Below are positions 45,561-57,534 of a stretch of DNA of 64,000 nt, piece by piece. The DNA comes from Eucommia ulmoides. Lineage: Eukaryota > Streptophyta > Magnoliopsida > Garryales > Eucommiaceae. A program made the translations under genes and the position numbers. How positions within the stretch are numbered: the first letter of the stretch is position 1; each line of letters begins with the position of its first letter. Where the stretch lies: contig CM028334.1 of the NCBI GenBank assembly GCA_016647705.1, positions 9,891,546 to 9,955,545 on the forward strand, in the 5' to 3' direction. Below the pieces are notes generated by a model. It searched no databases. It was given only the letters and a program-made list of their open reading frames with translations, and was not told the origin of the DNA.

Positions 45561-47251
45561 AAAAAAAAAAAAAAAAAAAAAAATTAATTTACAAACCGAA
45601 ATTTCGACATAATAATGTCGTTTATTTATTTTATAGTGCGTAAAATAAGATTACAAAAGATGGGAGCATGGAAAGGTACAAAACATTTAAGATAAATACA
45701 GGAAAGTAAATACAAAAAATAAAAGCACGGAAAGACGTAGAACAGGAAAATAAATGCAGAAAAATAAACTGATTTTAAAGTGTTCCTTGGAATGTCCTTT
45801 TAGTTTTTTTCAATTTTACGTCCTCCCTTCAAGCGGTTTAAAATAGAAATGTAGTGAGCGAGTTAGAAAGCTTACTTTGGCTTAGAGATTTTCTTCCATT
45901 TTTCTTTCTCTTCTTCTACTCCACAAATTAGTCTATCTCTTTAAATTTTTCTCCTTCAATAAAACTTCTCCCCAAAGTTTTCTCCTCTGATATAAAGAAT
46001 GGAAGGGGTAATTTATAGGCTAGAAGGTTGCAACCAAAAGACACTAGACCCTTCAAATTTTGGTTAAATTTTAAGTTTACCACATAGAAAGTAGTATATT
46101 TTAGATTATTAACCCAAAAGATGTCTCCCATTTTGTAGACACTTAAAACTACTCACAAAAACTTCCATGCACTCATTAAAGGGATCCAAAGCTTGCCATC
46201 TTTCAAAATTGGTAGGGAAGACGCAAAATTATTCTTAAAACACTTTTTTTTTTAATTATTTTTAATTTATAATAAATAAACAAAATTAAGTTATAAAATA
46301 CTTGATTTGTAAAAAAAAAATTTGAAATTACTTGCCAATTTGATGAATTTCGAAAATACTCAAAACTTTGGTGTCAAAATAAAAATTTTCCAAACTTTTT
46401 AATTTCATTTGATTCCTTCAAAATTGATCTTTGGGAACTGAAATTGGTGACTAAAACATGATATAATCTTGAAAATTTCTTCCATTTTGATCAATTAACC
46501 TCAAAACAATTTTTGCAAACTTCACATTTTGACTCCAAAGTTTTTTCTTGACTTTTCGACAATCAATTGAGCTCGATTCAATTTTTCCAAGAATTAATCA
46601 TTTTTAAAGATTTAATTATGAAAATATGATTAAAAAATTGATTTAATCTGAACATAATTTTAAAGTTTTCCAAAATTTTAATTTAGACCCATAAACTTTC
46701 CAATTCGACAAATTATCTCAGTTGGCTTATTCAGGGGTTCAATTGGAATTATGAAACTTTAATTTTACTTGTTTTTGAAATAAATTTAAGTTTTCAAAGA
46801 TAAATTTTGAACTCCGGGCCCAATACTAATCTTTTTTTTGAATTTTCAATTTAGTCCCGAAACTTTTAAAACGCACAATTATTGTTGCAAAATCCTAATT
46901 CGAAAACCTTCGGACGTAATTGGAGTTTTGAAATATTAATTTAAACCTTAGAAATTTAATTTATTATTTCAAAATTTCAATTTAGCCCATAAAATTTTCA
47001 AAAATTCAAGCTTAAATTAATTCTTAAAACTTCTGAATCGAGATTCTCCATTTTTCCTTTTTTGACATTTTCAAAATTCATAAATAATTGACTCGGTAAA
47101 CTTGTTATTTTATTATTTATTTCTTTATCCATTTTTTATTTTTTGTATTTTCTAGAAATAAAATAAAATAAAGTTAATTAAAATTAAAGTTAACTATAAA
47201 AGAAAGTATGAATATTTTGCGGGGTGATCAAAATGCCGTGTCTACACTCAA

Positions 47252-49689
47252 GTCAAAATAACTCAGATATTATTTTTTTGTTTTAGTATCTCTGCCATTG
47301 GATTTGAGATTCACTATTCTCAAAAGGAAAAACACTCTACAAACTAATCTATCCAAATTATTAAGTATCAATTAATAATTCTACCATTAGAAACATTTAG
47401 GATATCAATTATCAGACGTCTACGATCTCAAACATTTCAATTGAATAGTCATCGAATTTTAACAGGTGTATAATAATACATGATGATATGTAAAATACTA
47501 TATTGGTATGTGAAATACCAAGTTTCTACTTTTTCATTATTTAATTACTTGAGCTTTTCTCTCGAAATAAGCCCAAGTAGGATTGTTTATAGTATTTTTC
47601 CCAATAATCCCACTAGCACTATAGATAAACCGCTAAAGTATCCAGTACTTCATTTGGTTAACTGTTGTCGGGTTAGGACTCTAAGTGAGTAGATTTGTCC
47701 CATCACATATAAAAAGGGTGGTCTAATTACACTTTATACCCCAACTATTCATAAAGTCTTATTTTCTTGACTTGGCGTAATCCTTTTATTATATGAACTA
47801 CTCCGCCTTCACATTATAATAAATAAGTGCTACTCCAATTTTATACAAAATCACAAAAACAATAATTGCTAGTGACTTATGCAATCATCTATTTTTTCTA
47901 ATTTTTGTACATTTGAGATAAAATTAATTGTATTATACTATTGTTAAGAAGGACCAACATGGAGTTCAAATAAATTAAAAAACCATTAAAATGAGTACGT
48001 GTTAATTGTGATGCTGAAATAGATAAGAAAAAAAAGAGGACAAACAGCCATTCAAGCTAAGAATTTGGGATATGGAAATATTTTTTTAGTTTCTAAAATT
48101 GTTAATCATCACTATCACTTTCATATGATCAAAATTTCCGACCGACATTTTTATTTCCAACCTATGGGATCACTTGTATGATTCAGGAAGTCTACAACTT
48201 GATAATAGATTTTAACAATTATCAATTGTTTGATAGGTCGTCATAATATATATTTGTATTTTATTAACTTAAAAATTATTTTATAATTTACTTATTTTTT
48301 TTAAACAAATTTGTCTTAAAAAATTTAATTTCAACAGAGACCTATTTTAAAATTAAACAAAATGTACAATCGACTTCGAAATACTCTATTCTAGAGTGAG
48401 AATTCATGAAGCTAGATGTGGTGGCGAAAGCCCGATTCTCGCAATCACCACTTATTTTGACGCCAACTTTGTGGGAATCACCACCAACAAAGTCTACAAT
48501 GTGGAGGTGGATGCAAATCTAGTGGCAGTGGCAAAAAGCGAAGGCTGACTATGGTGGAGGCATATTCGCGTAAGAGGAGACGTACGGTGGGGAGAGATAG
48601 AACAAACTAAGGAAATTAAAGAAATTTCGATTTAGGGTTTGCTTTAGGGTTTTTTGTATTTAGGGTTACTTTTGACGAAAAAAAAATTATTAATAATTTT
48701 TGATAAATAAAATATGTTTAATTGTAGTTTTGGTATATTATTTTAATAAATAGTACTTAAGAACTTGTGTGAACTAAGTAATGGATTAAGGGTAAATTAT
48801 CTTAAATTTTAATAATTCTCAATTGTCTGGTTGGTCATCATAAAATATTTATTTTATCTATTTAAAAATTATTTTATAATTTAATCAAGTATATTTTTAT
48901 ATAAAAAATATATTATAAAAATCTTACTTTCAATAGATAACTATTTTAAAATTAAAAACCAAATGGATAACCAACTTTGAAATAATACTCTAACATTCAA
49001 TCAAATGTTTCCACTTCTACAACACAAAGATTTATTGAGTAAACAAATGGCAAGCTAGCAATACATGGATTAGTCAACCATGAATCATCACTTGATAAAT
49101 TGTTATCAAAGATTTGGAATCAATTTTCAAGGAAATCTATCTAGTTGACTATTGCCTAATTCATGTCTTAATCCTAATTGTCTTTCCCTTACTTCCCGGC
49201 TTCTCAACCAGTGGTGTGCTGCCACATCTTCATGTCACCTCTAATGACATATGTTGGAACAAACGAAACACGCCCACAAAGCAAATGTATAGACAAATAT
49301 ATTAAACCTATATTTTTTTACAAGATTATTTAAAAAAAATCATTTTTTTTTTAATTCATGGCATTCTTATTGATATAGGGGGTTTAATTATTATTGTTGA
49401 GGCTTACTCCAATTTATTAAAATATAATTTAAGGTAATCGGGGTGAAATGTGGTTCTAGAGGACGAGTATTATACAAGAGACTTAAATGTGTACTGCGAT
49501 TTGAAGAAAAAAAGAGAGTTGATAGGAAATCATTGTATGACTTTTTTTTACTATTACTTGACTATTTTTTTTTATTTCTTTTATTGATTGCGGTGAAATC
49601 TTTCATAATTGGATTTTAAGCTGGTAACTTATAGTTTTTTCTTTCCTTACTTCTTCGTCATTTCTGATTGAAACTCAAAGAGTTGAGTA
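47252..49689. other. Intergenic DNA, no gene seen
   Basis: The left part probably continues the LTR interrupted at 36697. Two diverged direct repeats of about 195 bp occur at 48203-48395 and 48795-48990 (both have TTTTAACAATT/TTTTAATAATT, ATCAATTGT and TTAAAAATTATTTTATAATTTA). They flank a 400-bp segment with CG-rich exon-like sequence (48400-48600). No PBS follows the first copy, so I do not call it a TRIM. No protein gene recognised. Confidence 0.45.
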
Positions 49690-50530
49690 AATAAAAAATG
49701 CAAAGGAGGTTCATGGCCAGAGGAAAGATGTCTGAGTCACGGTGATTTTGGAATGTCTTTAAGAGGTTTATCTAAAAGATTCGCAATATAACTCGGAAGA
49801 CGTTTCAAATACCACACATGTTCACGCTCACTACGTGACCTGCGCATTTCATGAGTGCTCGTTTATGCCGTCTCTTCTATCATCCCACGACTCTTTATGG
49901 AGGCCTTGGATTTCGGAAGGCTCAGTCCCACACTCTGACTTCAATGATGGGAACAACCTCCGCACTCCGGCCCTCCAATGAAGAACAGTTCTCCGCCTTA
50001 CACTATTTAGATTAGAATAGTGGTCGATCCCTCGGGAGTGACATTCGTAACAACATGTTATGTTCAACGCGGTGATATTCTATCTTTCCAAGAGTACTAC
50101 CCTGTACGTAGTCAATGTTTGGGGCGCATACTTGATAAGAGATAGACACAGGTGGTAGAAAGGTCCCCCACTTCGATTCCCGCCCTGTTAGCATCATCTC
50201 CGATCCGAGAGTTGGGATGAGTCTGCTAGTTTCGGTCTGGAGCCGGCCGGTAATGGACCGGTTGTAGACCAGCAGCCGAGCTAACCCTTGTTCTATTGGC
50301 GGTGACCGAATCAGAGAGGTTTTGACCGCTTTCTCTTCTCTCCAGCACTCTCAGACTGATCATCTTGCTGCAATAAAGCAAGCTTAGGAATGAATCTAAT
50401 GGAAATTGAGGTCTCGGAAGATTTTTCTTTCTTTCCTCTTCGGTGAAAGAGGTCATTTAGCTAGTACAACTACCGTTCTTTGCTTGGTGGGAGAAAGAAT
50501 GAGAAAATGAGATAATCTTTCGTCCCGCTT
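49690..50530. other. Block of organelle-like composition, possible mitochondrial insertion
   Basis: Compared with the AT-rich flanks this 840-bp block is balanced in base composition, lacks homopolymers and reads like plant mitochondrial intergenic or intron DNA (for example GGAGCCGGCCGGTAATGGACC and TCTTTCGTCCCGCTTAAATG). No mitochondrial gene could be named and the frames on both strands are closed. The mitochondrial origin is a guess from style. Confidence 0.3.
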
Positions 50531-50667
50531 AAATGATACATGAATTTTATTTAATGTCTTGCTTTTCTTCTCCAGAGTGTTCAATCGTCTTTTAATTTTA
50601 TTATAATTTCATAGTTACTCACGTGAACCCTGTCAATCACTATATGTGCAAGCAATCTATAGGGTTT

Positions 50668-52472
50668 TATTGGCCCAATGAGCTACACAAGAGGGGGGAA
50701 TGATTGAATTGAGTATTATAAAAATTTTAATCAACAAATCTTTCAACATTTAATCATCAAATAATCAATTTTTCCTAAATTAATTATTATATTCGTTATG
50801 CAGCAGATAAATGTTTAATTTCAAATACATACCCAAACAAAATATAAATAAAGTAAAAAATGTAACACACCAAGATATATCCTGATTCAGCAAGGCAACC
50901 TTGCCTAATCTAGTCCCCTGAGTTTCACGGAGATTCACAACCTCTAAACCCCTGATTCTTTTAACGGTAGGAATCAAACCCTTACAACGATTTTTTTTCT
51001 CAAGCTCAGAATCAACATTCACAATTTTCCTTTTTCTAAACTAAAGAAAAACCTTATCTTTTTACTAGGCAATAGATTAACCTAATTCTATTACGGGAAG
51101 AATTACAACCTCATAACTCTCACAAGTATCATTTTTCTTGGGTAAGGATTAAACATTTACAATTCACTCAAAATTAATTCAATTTCAGGAAGAATCAAAA
51201 CCTAATTCTTTTCAAGGAAAAAAATAACCTGACTTTTTTATACCTTAGGATAAAGATTAAATATCAATCTTTTTCACTGAAAAAGATTGAAATCTAGCTA
51301 CCCTGACTAGGCACTGACCCAACCGTGTCTAATCCGCTCAAACTCACAAATACAAAAAATTAGGAGTTTCTTCCTACAAAAAGCTTCTACTACCTTAATA
51401 CAATTATACTCAATTAATATTTTAAAATTTACTACATGATAGATTCAATGTGAGGTAAATCAATATTTGATTAATAACAAGTGTGAGTAGCACAAATTAA
51501 AGCACGCAATAAGAGAATCTTGAATTATGTGGACTAAATCAATAGGGATATCAAAAACATGTACCATATTTTCAATTAGTTCAAATCCTCCTAAATTCTC
51601 CATTGGAATCATAAAAAATGGTTAATTTTTTACCAAAAGACCAAGATTCTCAAAATTTCCACCAAAAATAGTCGATTAACCATACCCTGGCCAGTCGGTT
51701 GACCGATTGATACAGCGTGAAAGCAAAGCCAATCAAAACAGCTAGTCGATTGACCAATCCCTCTTTAGTGGGTTAACCGATTGGTTTAGGGAGTTTTCCT
51801 TGTCAAATTCCAACACAGTCGGTTGACCGATTACTTTTCAATCGGTTGACCTATTAGTTTAGAGACTTTTACTTTTCCACCCTTAAACCTATCGGTTGAC
51901 CGATCGCCTTTGATCGGTTGACCGATTGCTTCAGGATCTTCACTTTTTGCTCCGAAAAGCTTATTGTTTCAAACGGTTAACCGATCCTTTCTGATCAGTT
52001 GATCGATTGATACTGGTTGGTCAATTTCTTCACCAATTTTTGCTCCCAAACCCAATGTTTGATTTAGTTAAGTGATTTTTTTTTTCGATTGACTGAATTG
52101 ACCCTGAACTTCAACTTTTAATCATGATTATCAATTAGGTCACATCAGGAGCACATAATTAATCAATAATTAGGATCTTAAACTCTATCATTTCAACACA
52201 CAAAAACATAACTCATTTAATAGTGTCATGTGTGATCCTGATTGGGATTGCATTAAGAGTATAAGAGTATTGAGTTGTTTTTACCTAATTTATTCAATGT
52301 CTTCAACACTCTTCATTTCTTCGTTTTGTCCAACTTTGCATCCTTAACCTTTTCTTCATGATATCTTCAATACAATGAATAAATGGAACTCTTTTTCTGA
52401 AATACTCAACAACCACATTAGTTCCACAAAAATATTAATACTTAATTGTCCATCAAAACCTAGGAATCAACA
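50668..52472 (-). repeat. LTR of a second copia-type element, minus strand
   Basis: It starts TATTGGCCCAATGAGCTAC (TG mutated to TA) and ends AGGAATCAACA, the same termini as 38511-40736, and shares TAATCTAGTC/GAGTTTCACGGAGA-type landmarks. The region 51660-52090 carries about ten GGTTGACCGATT-type words. It is followed at 52473-53120 by the same internal 3' sequence as 40737 onward (GCTCCCCCTAAATCTGAGGATGGG), so it is the 3' LTR of a minus-strand element. Its 5' LTR is not identified. Confidence 0.78.
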
Positions 52473-53120
52473 ATCTCCCATTTTTTTATGATGACAATTA
52501 ATTTTGATATTTTATTCAAAACGAGAATGTAACCATGCTCCCCCTAAATCTGAGGATGGGTATTTAACTTATTTGAGCATAATTACCATAATCATGAAGA
52601 TAAATTTAAATATAATTCAAAGGATATTCAATGTAAGCTCGAAAAATTAATATAACAACAACAATGTTCAATAAAACTCAATATCACCAATTTAACTTAG
52701 ATCTCTCGTTACTCAATGCAATGCTTAGGCGAACAAATTCCTAAACATAATTTAACTTGATTAAACATCAAACCATTTCTCCTCTGTTATCTCAAAAAGT
52801 GGGGATGAAGAAGCAAAACAAAAATTTATTTTTAACCTGTTTATAAATATCTTGATAAAATAATTTTTCCTTTTAAATCATAAAATTTTGATTTTCAATA
52901 ATAAGATAAAAATCATTTTTAATCACTAGAATATATGTGGATCATCATGAGATAAATATTAAGCATAAAAGATTATGTTCAGACAAACCACAATAAGGTA
53001 ATTACCACTTAGTCTATCTAGATCAAGTACCACAAATCCTAAATTAAACTATTACAAACCAAAGTATCACGGTGAGACATGTTCAAATTATATAACCAAA
53101 CTAAGAATGATAAAACATAA
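52473..53120 (-). other. 3' internal region of the second copia-type element
   Basis: Homologous with 40737-41000 for about 300 bp, including the PPT-like purine run on the minus strand and the ATGAGGATGGG segment; it then becomes AT-rich and unrecognised up to an A-rich run at 53118-53160. Confidence 0.6.
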
Positions 53121-53361
53121 ATAAAAAAAAAAAAAAGAGAAAAAGAAAAAAGAAAAAACAATGAGGACCCTGTCCCATGAATGGACAATATGGTCCCAGT
53201 AGACTCGTAGCCGACTGCTATAGGTACTGACCACCAGGCTGAACGCTCGAGCTCGAAGAAATTTGCTAATAATACGGCACAAATGGTCCTACCCCTAATG
53301 ACCCTGCTACAGTGGATCCTCCAAAGGATTGTTACGGTTTGAATGTAGTATGTCCACTATA

Positions 53362-54480
53362 CTACTGTTGGGCATTGGACTGCTGCTGGCTGGAAAACTG
53401 CGAGCTTTGCATAAATTGAAACATATGTTCCATGCTACCTGTGATCCTCCCAGATACAGTCTCTATTGTCTCAATAATCCTCCCATATCCACAGTCCATA
53501 GATACTCTAATCTCAACCATATTGTTTTCAATCCTAGACATTCGGTAATCCAGCATCTCCGTGTATTACTGGAGATCATTGACTTGATTTCGAAGCATGT
53601 CTATCTTTTGATCTGAGATTAACTCTTCCTCTTCTTCTTCTTCTTCTTCTTCTTCTTCTTCTTCTTCTTCCACAACCATTATCTGTCTCTCTTCCCCTTT
53701 CTTTCTCACACATCTATTCCTCTTGAATTCATACCCCATTAGTATAAAATTACTAACATTCATCTATGCTGGGGTCACTGTGAAAAACTTAATTTCATTA
53801 GGATCATTTTCAACTCCGAAGTTATCGAATATTCTTTGAAGTGTATCGGCATATGGTAGCACTCTAGAGGGTTTCTTTAAATGATACTTCATGTGTTCCA
53901 TCATAATATGGGTTAAATCAATATTTTTACCCTCAACAATTTCATTTAGCAAGTATAAATCAAAATCATTGACATTCGCGTGACTTCCTCCTTTAGGCAC
54001 GATTGAATATGTAATTATCGAATGAATGAGACAATCCTCAAGTGATAGTGATCCCGCTCTATTATCAATTAACCCAAACTTATTAGCAATCTCACTTCTA
54101 CTAAAATTCATTGCAAGACATTGAGGGGCATTGTAGGGAAAAACATCTTCTCTATTCAACTTCAAAATATCCCTAAGACTTGCCTTATCAAATCTAATTT
54201 CAACCCCTTTAACGAATGATGTTATTTATTCATCTCTAATTGTACGATTACTTTAAAATATTTTTACCCAATGGGGTATCCATTCATTGCTTTGATAAAC
54301 AAAATTAGTCCAACCCAAGTTCCTAACATACTTCTCAAGATCGATATTTTTCTTTTTCAATCCATCAAAATCAACGGGTTTACTACAAACTACCTTTCGA
54401 TTTGCAAATTTATTTTTGTACTCTAACTCATCCTCTTTGCACTTAAAATGAAAATTGTCATATTTAGGTTTTCCTGAGAA
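53362..54480 (-). pseudogene. Broken gag-like 'putative plant transposon protein' gene
   Basis: Minus-strand frames read from right to left: a NRKVVCSKPVDFDGL segment, GWTNFVYQSNEWIPHWVKIF, a stop region, SFVKGVEIRFDKASLRDIL, then an open part (54165-53764) with DCLIHSIITYSIVPKGGSHA, DFDLYLLNEIVEGKNI and LPYADTLQRIFDNFGV. After a stop come a poly-Glu run and a coiled-coil-like tail (MSRIENNMVEIR... to QSSQFSSQQQSNAQQ). This order matches the plant proteins grouped as PF20167 (putative plant transposon protein), which accompany retroelements. Stops at several points show it is not active. Confidence 0.65.
53626..53671. repeat. CTT/TTC microsatellite coding for poly-Glu on the minus strand
   Basis: About 15 tandem TTC triplets. 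In the minus-strand frame of the gag-like gene they give a run of glutamates. Confidence 0.9.
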
Positions 54481-54699
54481 ATGTCTTTTAACTCTAGGTA
54501 TTTTCTTTCAATAGTGAGTTCAACAACCAATTTATGACTCAAAGATCTAACAAGATGAAATAGATCTACAAAAACCCTAGAGATAAATTGAAGAACCAAC
54601 CTTATGACGAATATTTTGTCTTCCAAATGATAGATCCACACCCTTAATCTTCTATTCCAAACCAAAATGTGAGGATTTCTTGTAAATTTTAGATGAAAA

Positions 54700-54844
54700 C
54701 ACTTAGGAGATGAAGGGTTTTTAGAGAGAGAGAGAGGGCTTCAAAACCGAAGTGGGGGTGAAATGAAGGGACTAGGGATATAAATCCCATAACAGTCGGT
54801 TGACTGATTGTTCTTGGTCGATTAACCGACCAATGCAGAGTCTG
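54700..54844 (-). promoter_or_regulatory. Upstream region of the gag-like gene, interrupted by the 9-kb element
   Basis: A GA-rich run (54721-54737) is followed by GGGATATAAATCCC (near 54775-54788), which supplies a TATA-like box on the minus strand. GTTGACTGATT and GATTAACCGACC words follow. The sequence resumes at 63899, where GGTTGACCGATA occurs. Confidence 0.45.
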
Positions 54845-57518
54845 TGTAAGACCCCGACTTTTCATATACGAATAATTCAAGTCGTGTTTTAAAATATTTT
54901 GAAAATGTCGGGATAGACTACGATATTAATTATGTAAATTAATATTTTAGGGGGTTGTATTGAAATTTTAAAAACCTTAAAACATACTTTTGGGTTTAAT
55001 TTCTACCACAACATAATATAAGGGGAGGCTTGTGTAATTTTATAAAAATATCTTAATATATATATATATATGGGAGGCTTGTGTAATTTTATAAAAATAT
55101 CTTAATATATATATATATATATATATAGAAAGTTGGGAATGGGTAAGGTGAGATCGGGTAGAGGTATGGGGGCTGTCTGGAAAGGGTGGGCTCTCATACG
55201 TATACATATTATATATATATATATACACACACACAGACACACACACACAAAGAAAAATGGAAGGAAAGGTCCAAAAAGAAGAGAGAGAAAGGAAGAGAAA
55301 TAAGAGAGAGAGAAAGATCGGGCAAGAGGAAAGAGAGAGAAGGTTCTGGAGAATGTGTGCTCTATTTTGCTACTGTGGTGTGGGTCTTTGATCGTCGGCG
55401 GTGTGAATAAACAATCGGCGATTGTATGCATGTGTGTGTGCTCGGTTGTGTGGTTGTCGGCGGTGGGATGTCGTCAGTGTGTGTACGTGCTCCTCCGGCC
55501 TGTGTGTATGTGGTGGGTTTGGTCAATAAGTTTGGTCCGACGGTGGTGGCCGTGGTGTGAGTTGGGTGTGCTGTTGGGGTGTGTATGTGTGAATTCCACT
55601 GTGTTTGTGGGTGTGTGTTTTTCGATGGGTGTATATATATATATATATCGTGTGTGTTATGTCGGCAAAATCCAACAAACCAGGGAAAAAAAGAAGAAGA
55701 GGAAAACAGAGGAAGAAAACGTAGAGAGAGAGAGAAAGAGAGGTCCAGCGGTGAGGTGTGTTGCCGGCGGTGTTGGATCGGTCCGGCGGTGAGTGTGTGG
55801 GCTTTTGGTGTGCATACCGCGTCGCCGATATGGGTGGTGGTTGATTGTTGGCTGGTTGTTTGGTGGCGGTGACTGCTGGAATTAGTGAGGAAGTTCGCCT
55901 AAGCGGTAGGTTGTCGATATCTAACTCAGAAACTACAAAGCAGCTCGGTCGCCTAAGCGATGGATTTTCACCCAGGCGATAAAAATGCAGAGTGCAGTTG
56001 AGAGAAAAGGGAGAAACAATCACTCGTTCGCCTAGGCGGTAGGACGTCGCTTAGGCGGTAGGGAGCAGAATCAGAAATACATGGAATTTTAGGGAAATCC
56101 ACGATCGGTTCAGAACGGGTAACCTTTCTAATTTATTTTGTGAATTCTAAGTTTAGTTTTCTAACCTTAGAATAATAAAATAAAAATAATAAATCCTGAG
56201 ATTGTTTATAAGAACAAAGTTTATAAATAGTAAACCGTAACGAAGCGATACTAGTTGAATAGTTATATTTCCTAATAAAAGATGAGAAATAGGAAATTAA
56301 GGAAAAATAGGATTTCATGGCGTGATTAGTTTGTTTTTATACAAAAATATTAATTTAGGCCCTGTCACCGTTAGGCTCGCAGGCACCGGAGTTCGGATAC
56401 AGGATAGTCGGTTAAAGTTTACGAAAACAGATATCTGGTGAGTGTACTGTCCTTCTTGCCAAACTATTTTTCATATAAATATGATGAGATATGTGTTTAT
56501 TTAACTGTACGAATTTTATAAATTATATGGATCAAGCCAGTTGTAGGTGAGTTGGTAAAATGGTTTTCCATTGAAATGTTTGGGTTTAAAAAAGAAAGAC
56601 TTTATAAATAATCTGTTAGATTTGGTGGTTTTAATAAAAAGGTGGGAAAAACATAATTTTTAAATTATAAGTGGGTTTTGTTAAAAAAAGATATGGACAA
56701 GGGTGATTTTGACAGTATTGATGAAATTGTGATTTTGTCGATATTATTGAAGTGGTGATTATTATTATGGTCTGTTCGGAGGGTGGTTCGGCAGAGAGAT
56801 AATTATTTTTGATTTGGTGATAATATTTTTGAATTGACTATGTCATAGTTTATATTATGATCTGTCCAGAGGGTGGTCCGGCAGATGGATAGTTACTATA
56901 TGGTGATTGACGTTATGTGGTGATTTATATTATTGGCCTCCGGAGATGTTCGGTTAGCGGTGATCTGCGCAGTTAGGTCCGCTAGGAAGGCATATCCTAC
57001 GGATGGTTACGGTACCGTTGCAACTCCCAATCGTGAGGTTAAAACGATCACTATGGCTTAGTCGGTGGGTATGGGATTGAGATGTGTGTTTAAATTTGGG
57101 TGTTTGGAAACTGAATTATACTGCTTTGCTTCCATTGCTTATTTGATACTAGAGATTTTACCAACTCTGTGTGGTGTTTATATTTATTTACGCTTGATCC
57201 ATTTAAATGTTGGATTTTATGAAATGTATTGTTGCTATGTTAAAAATGGTTTTTACTAAGAAAACAGTACACTCGCAGGTGATTTCTTTAGGAGACAGTC
57301 CCCCACTGGCATTAGGTGGAGTCATCTGGGAATATGTTTGAGTGGAGCTGTAAAAAAGGAACAATAAGGAAGTAAAAGATTATGTATATGTTGTCTAATG
57401 AATTGTATAGTGAATTATTTTAATTTGTAATGTATAAGAAGTTTTAGATGTAATAGGTGTTATCATATTGTCGTCACGCCGGTCCTGGGATGACGTGTGT
57501 CCGGGACGGGACGTGACA
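54845..57518 (+). repeat. 5' LTR of the Tekay/Del-like element
   Basis: Contains a tandem duplication (about 55023-55120) of a unit with GGGAGGCTTGTGTAATTTTA, absent from the other LTR and accounting for the 55-bp length difference. Then come AT/AC microsatellites, GAGA-rich DNA, a GT-rich region (55350-55650) and five CGCCTAAGCGG-type motifs (55895-56063). ORFs within it (such as 55355-55792) arise from simple-sequence bias. Confidence 0.93.
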
Positions 57519-57522
57519 ATTT

Positions 57523-57534
57523 TGGTATCAAAGC
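57523..57534 (+). other. Primer binding site of the Tekay/Del-like element
   Basis: TGGTATCAAAGC lies 4 bases after the LTR; it matches the initiator-Met PBS at 11 of 12 positions. Confidence 0.88.

Larger units (their letters stand above)
36698..47246. mobile_element. Solo LTR of about 2.35 kb split by two nested insertions, TSD CTCAA
   Basis: It starts TGACGCGCCCCGATTTTCC and ends GATCAAAATGCCGTGTCTACA, giving TG...CA ends, and is flanked by CTCAA at 36693-36697 and 47247-47251. After removing the nested elements (36951-38365 and 38511-45281, each with its duplicated target) the LTR is about 2353 bp. Characteristic words GCTCGGGGGTCGG and GAAGGTGTTAGGCACCC, normally adjacent in such plant LTRs, are separated here by the first insertion. 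No PBS, PPT or coding region belongs to it, so it is a solo LTR, probably of a gypsy element. Confidence 0.85.

Noticed and set aside
48203..48990. Small LTR (TRIM) pair
   Set aside because: The two direct repeats have no TG...CA ends, no PBS after the left copy and no target duplication that I could see.
55102..56023. ORFs of 109, 145 and 166 codons in the 9-kb element's LTR (and copies at 61552-62397)
   Set aside because: Simple-sequence bias (AT, AC, GA and GT tracts) explains them, and frames differ between the two LTR copies.
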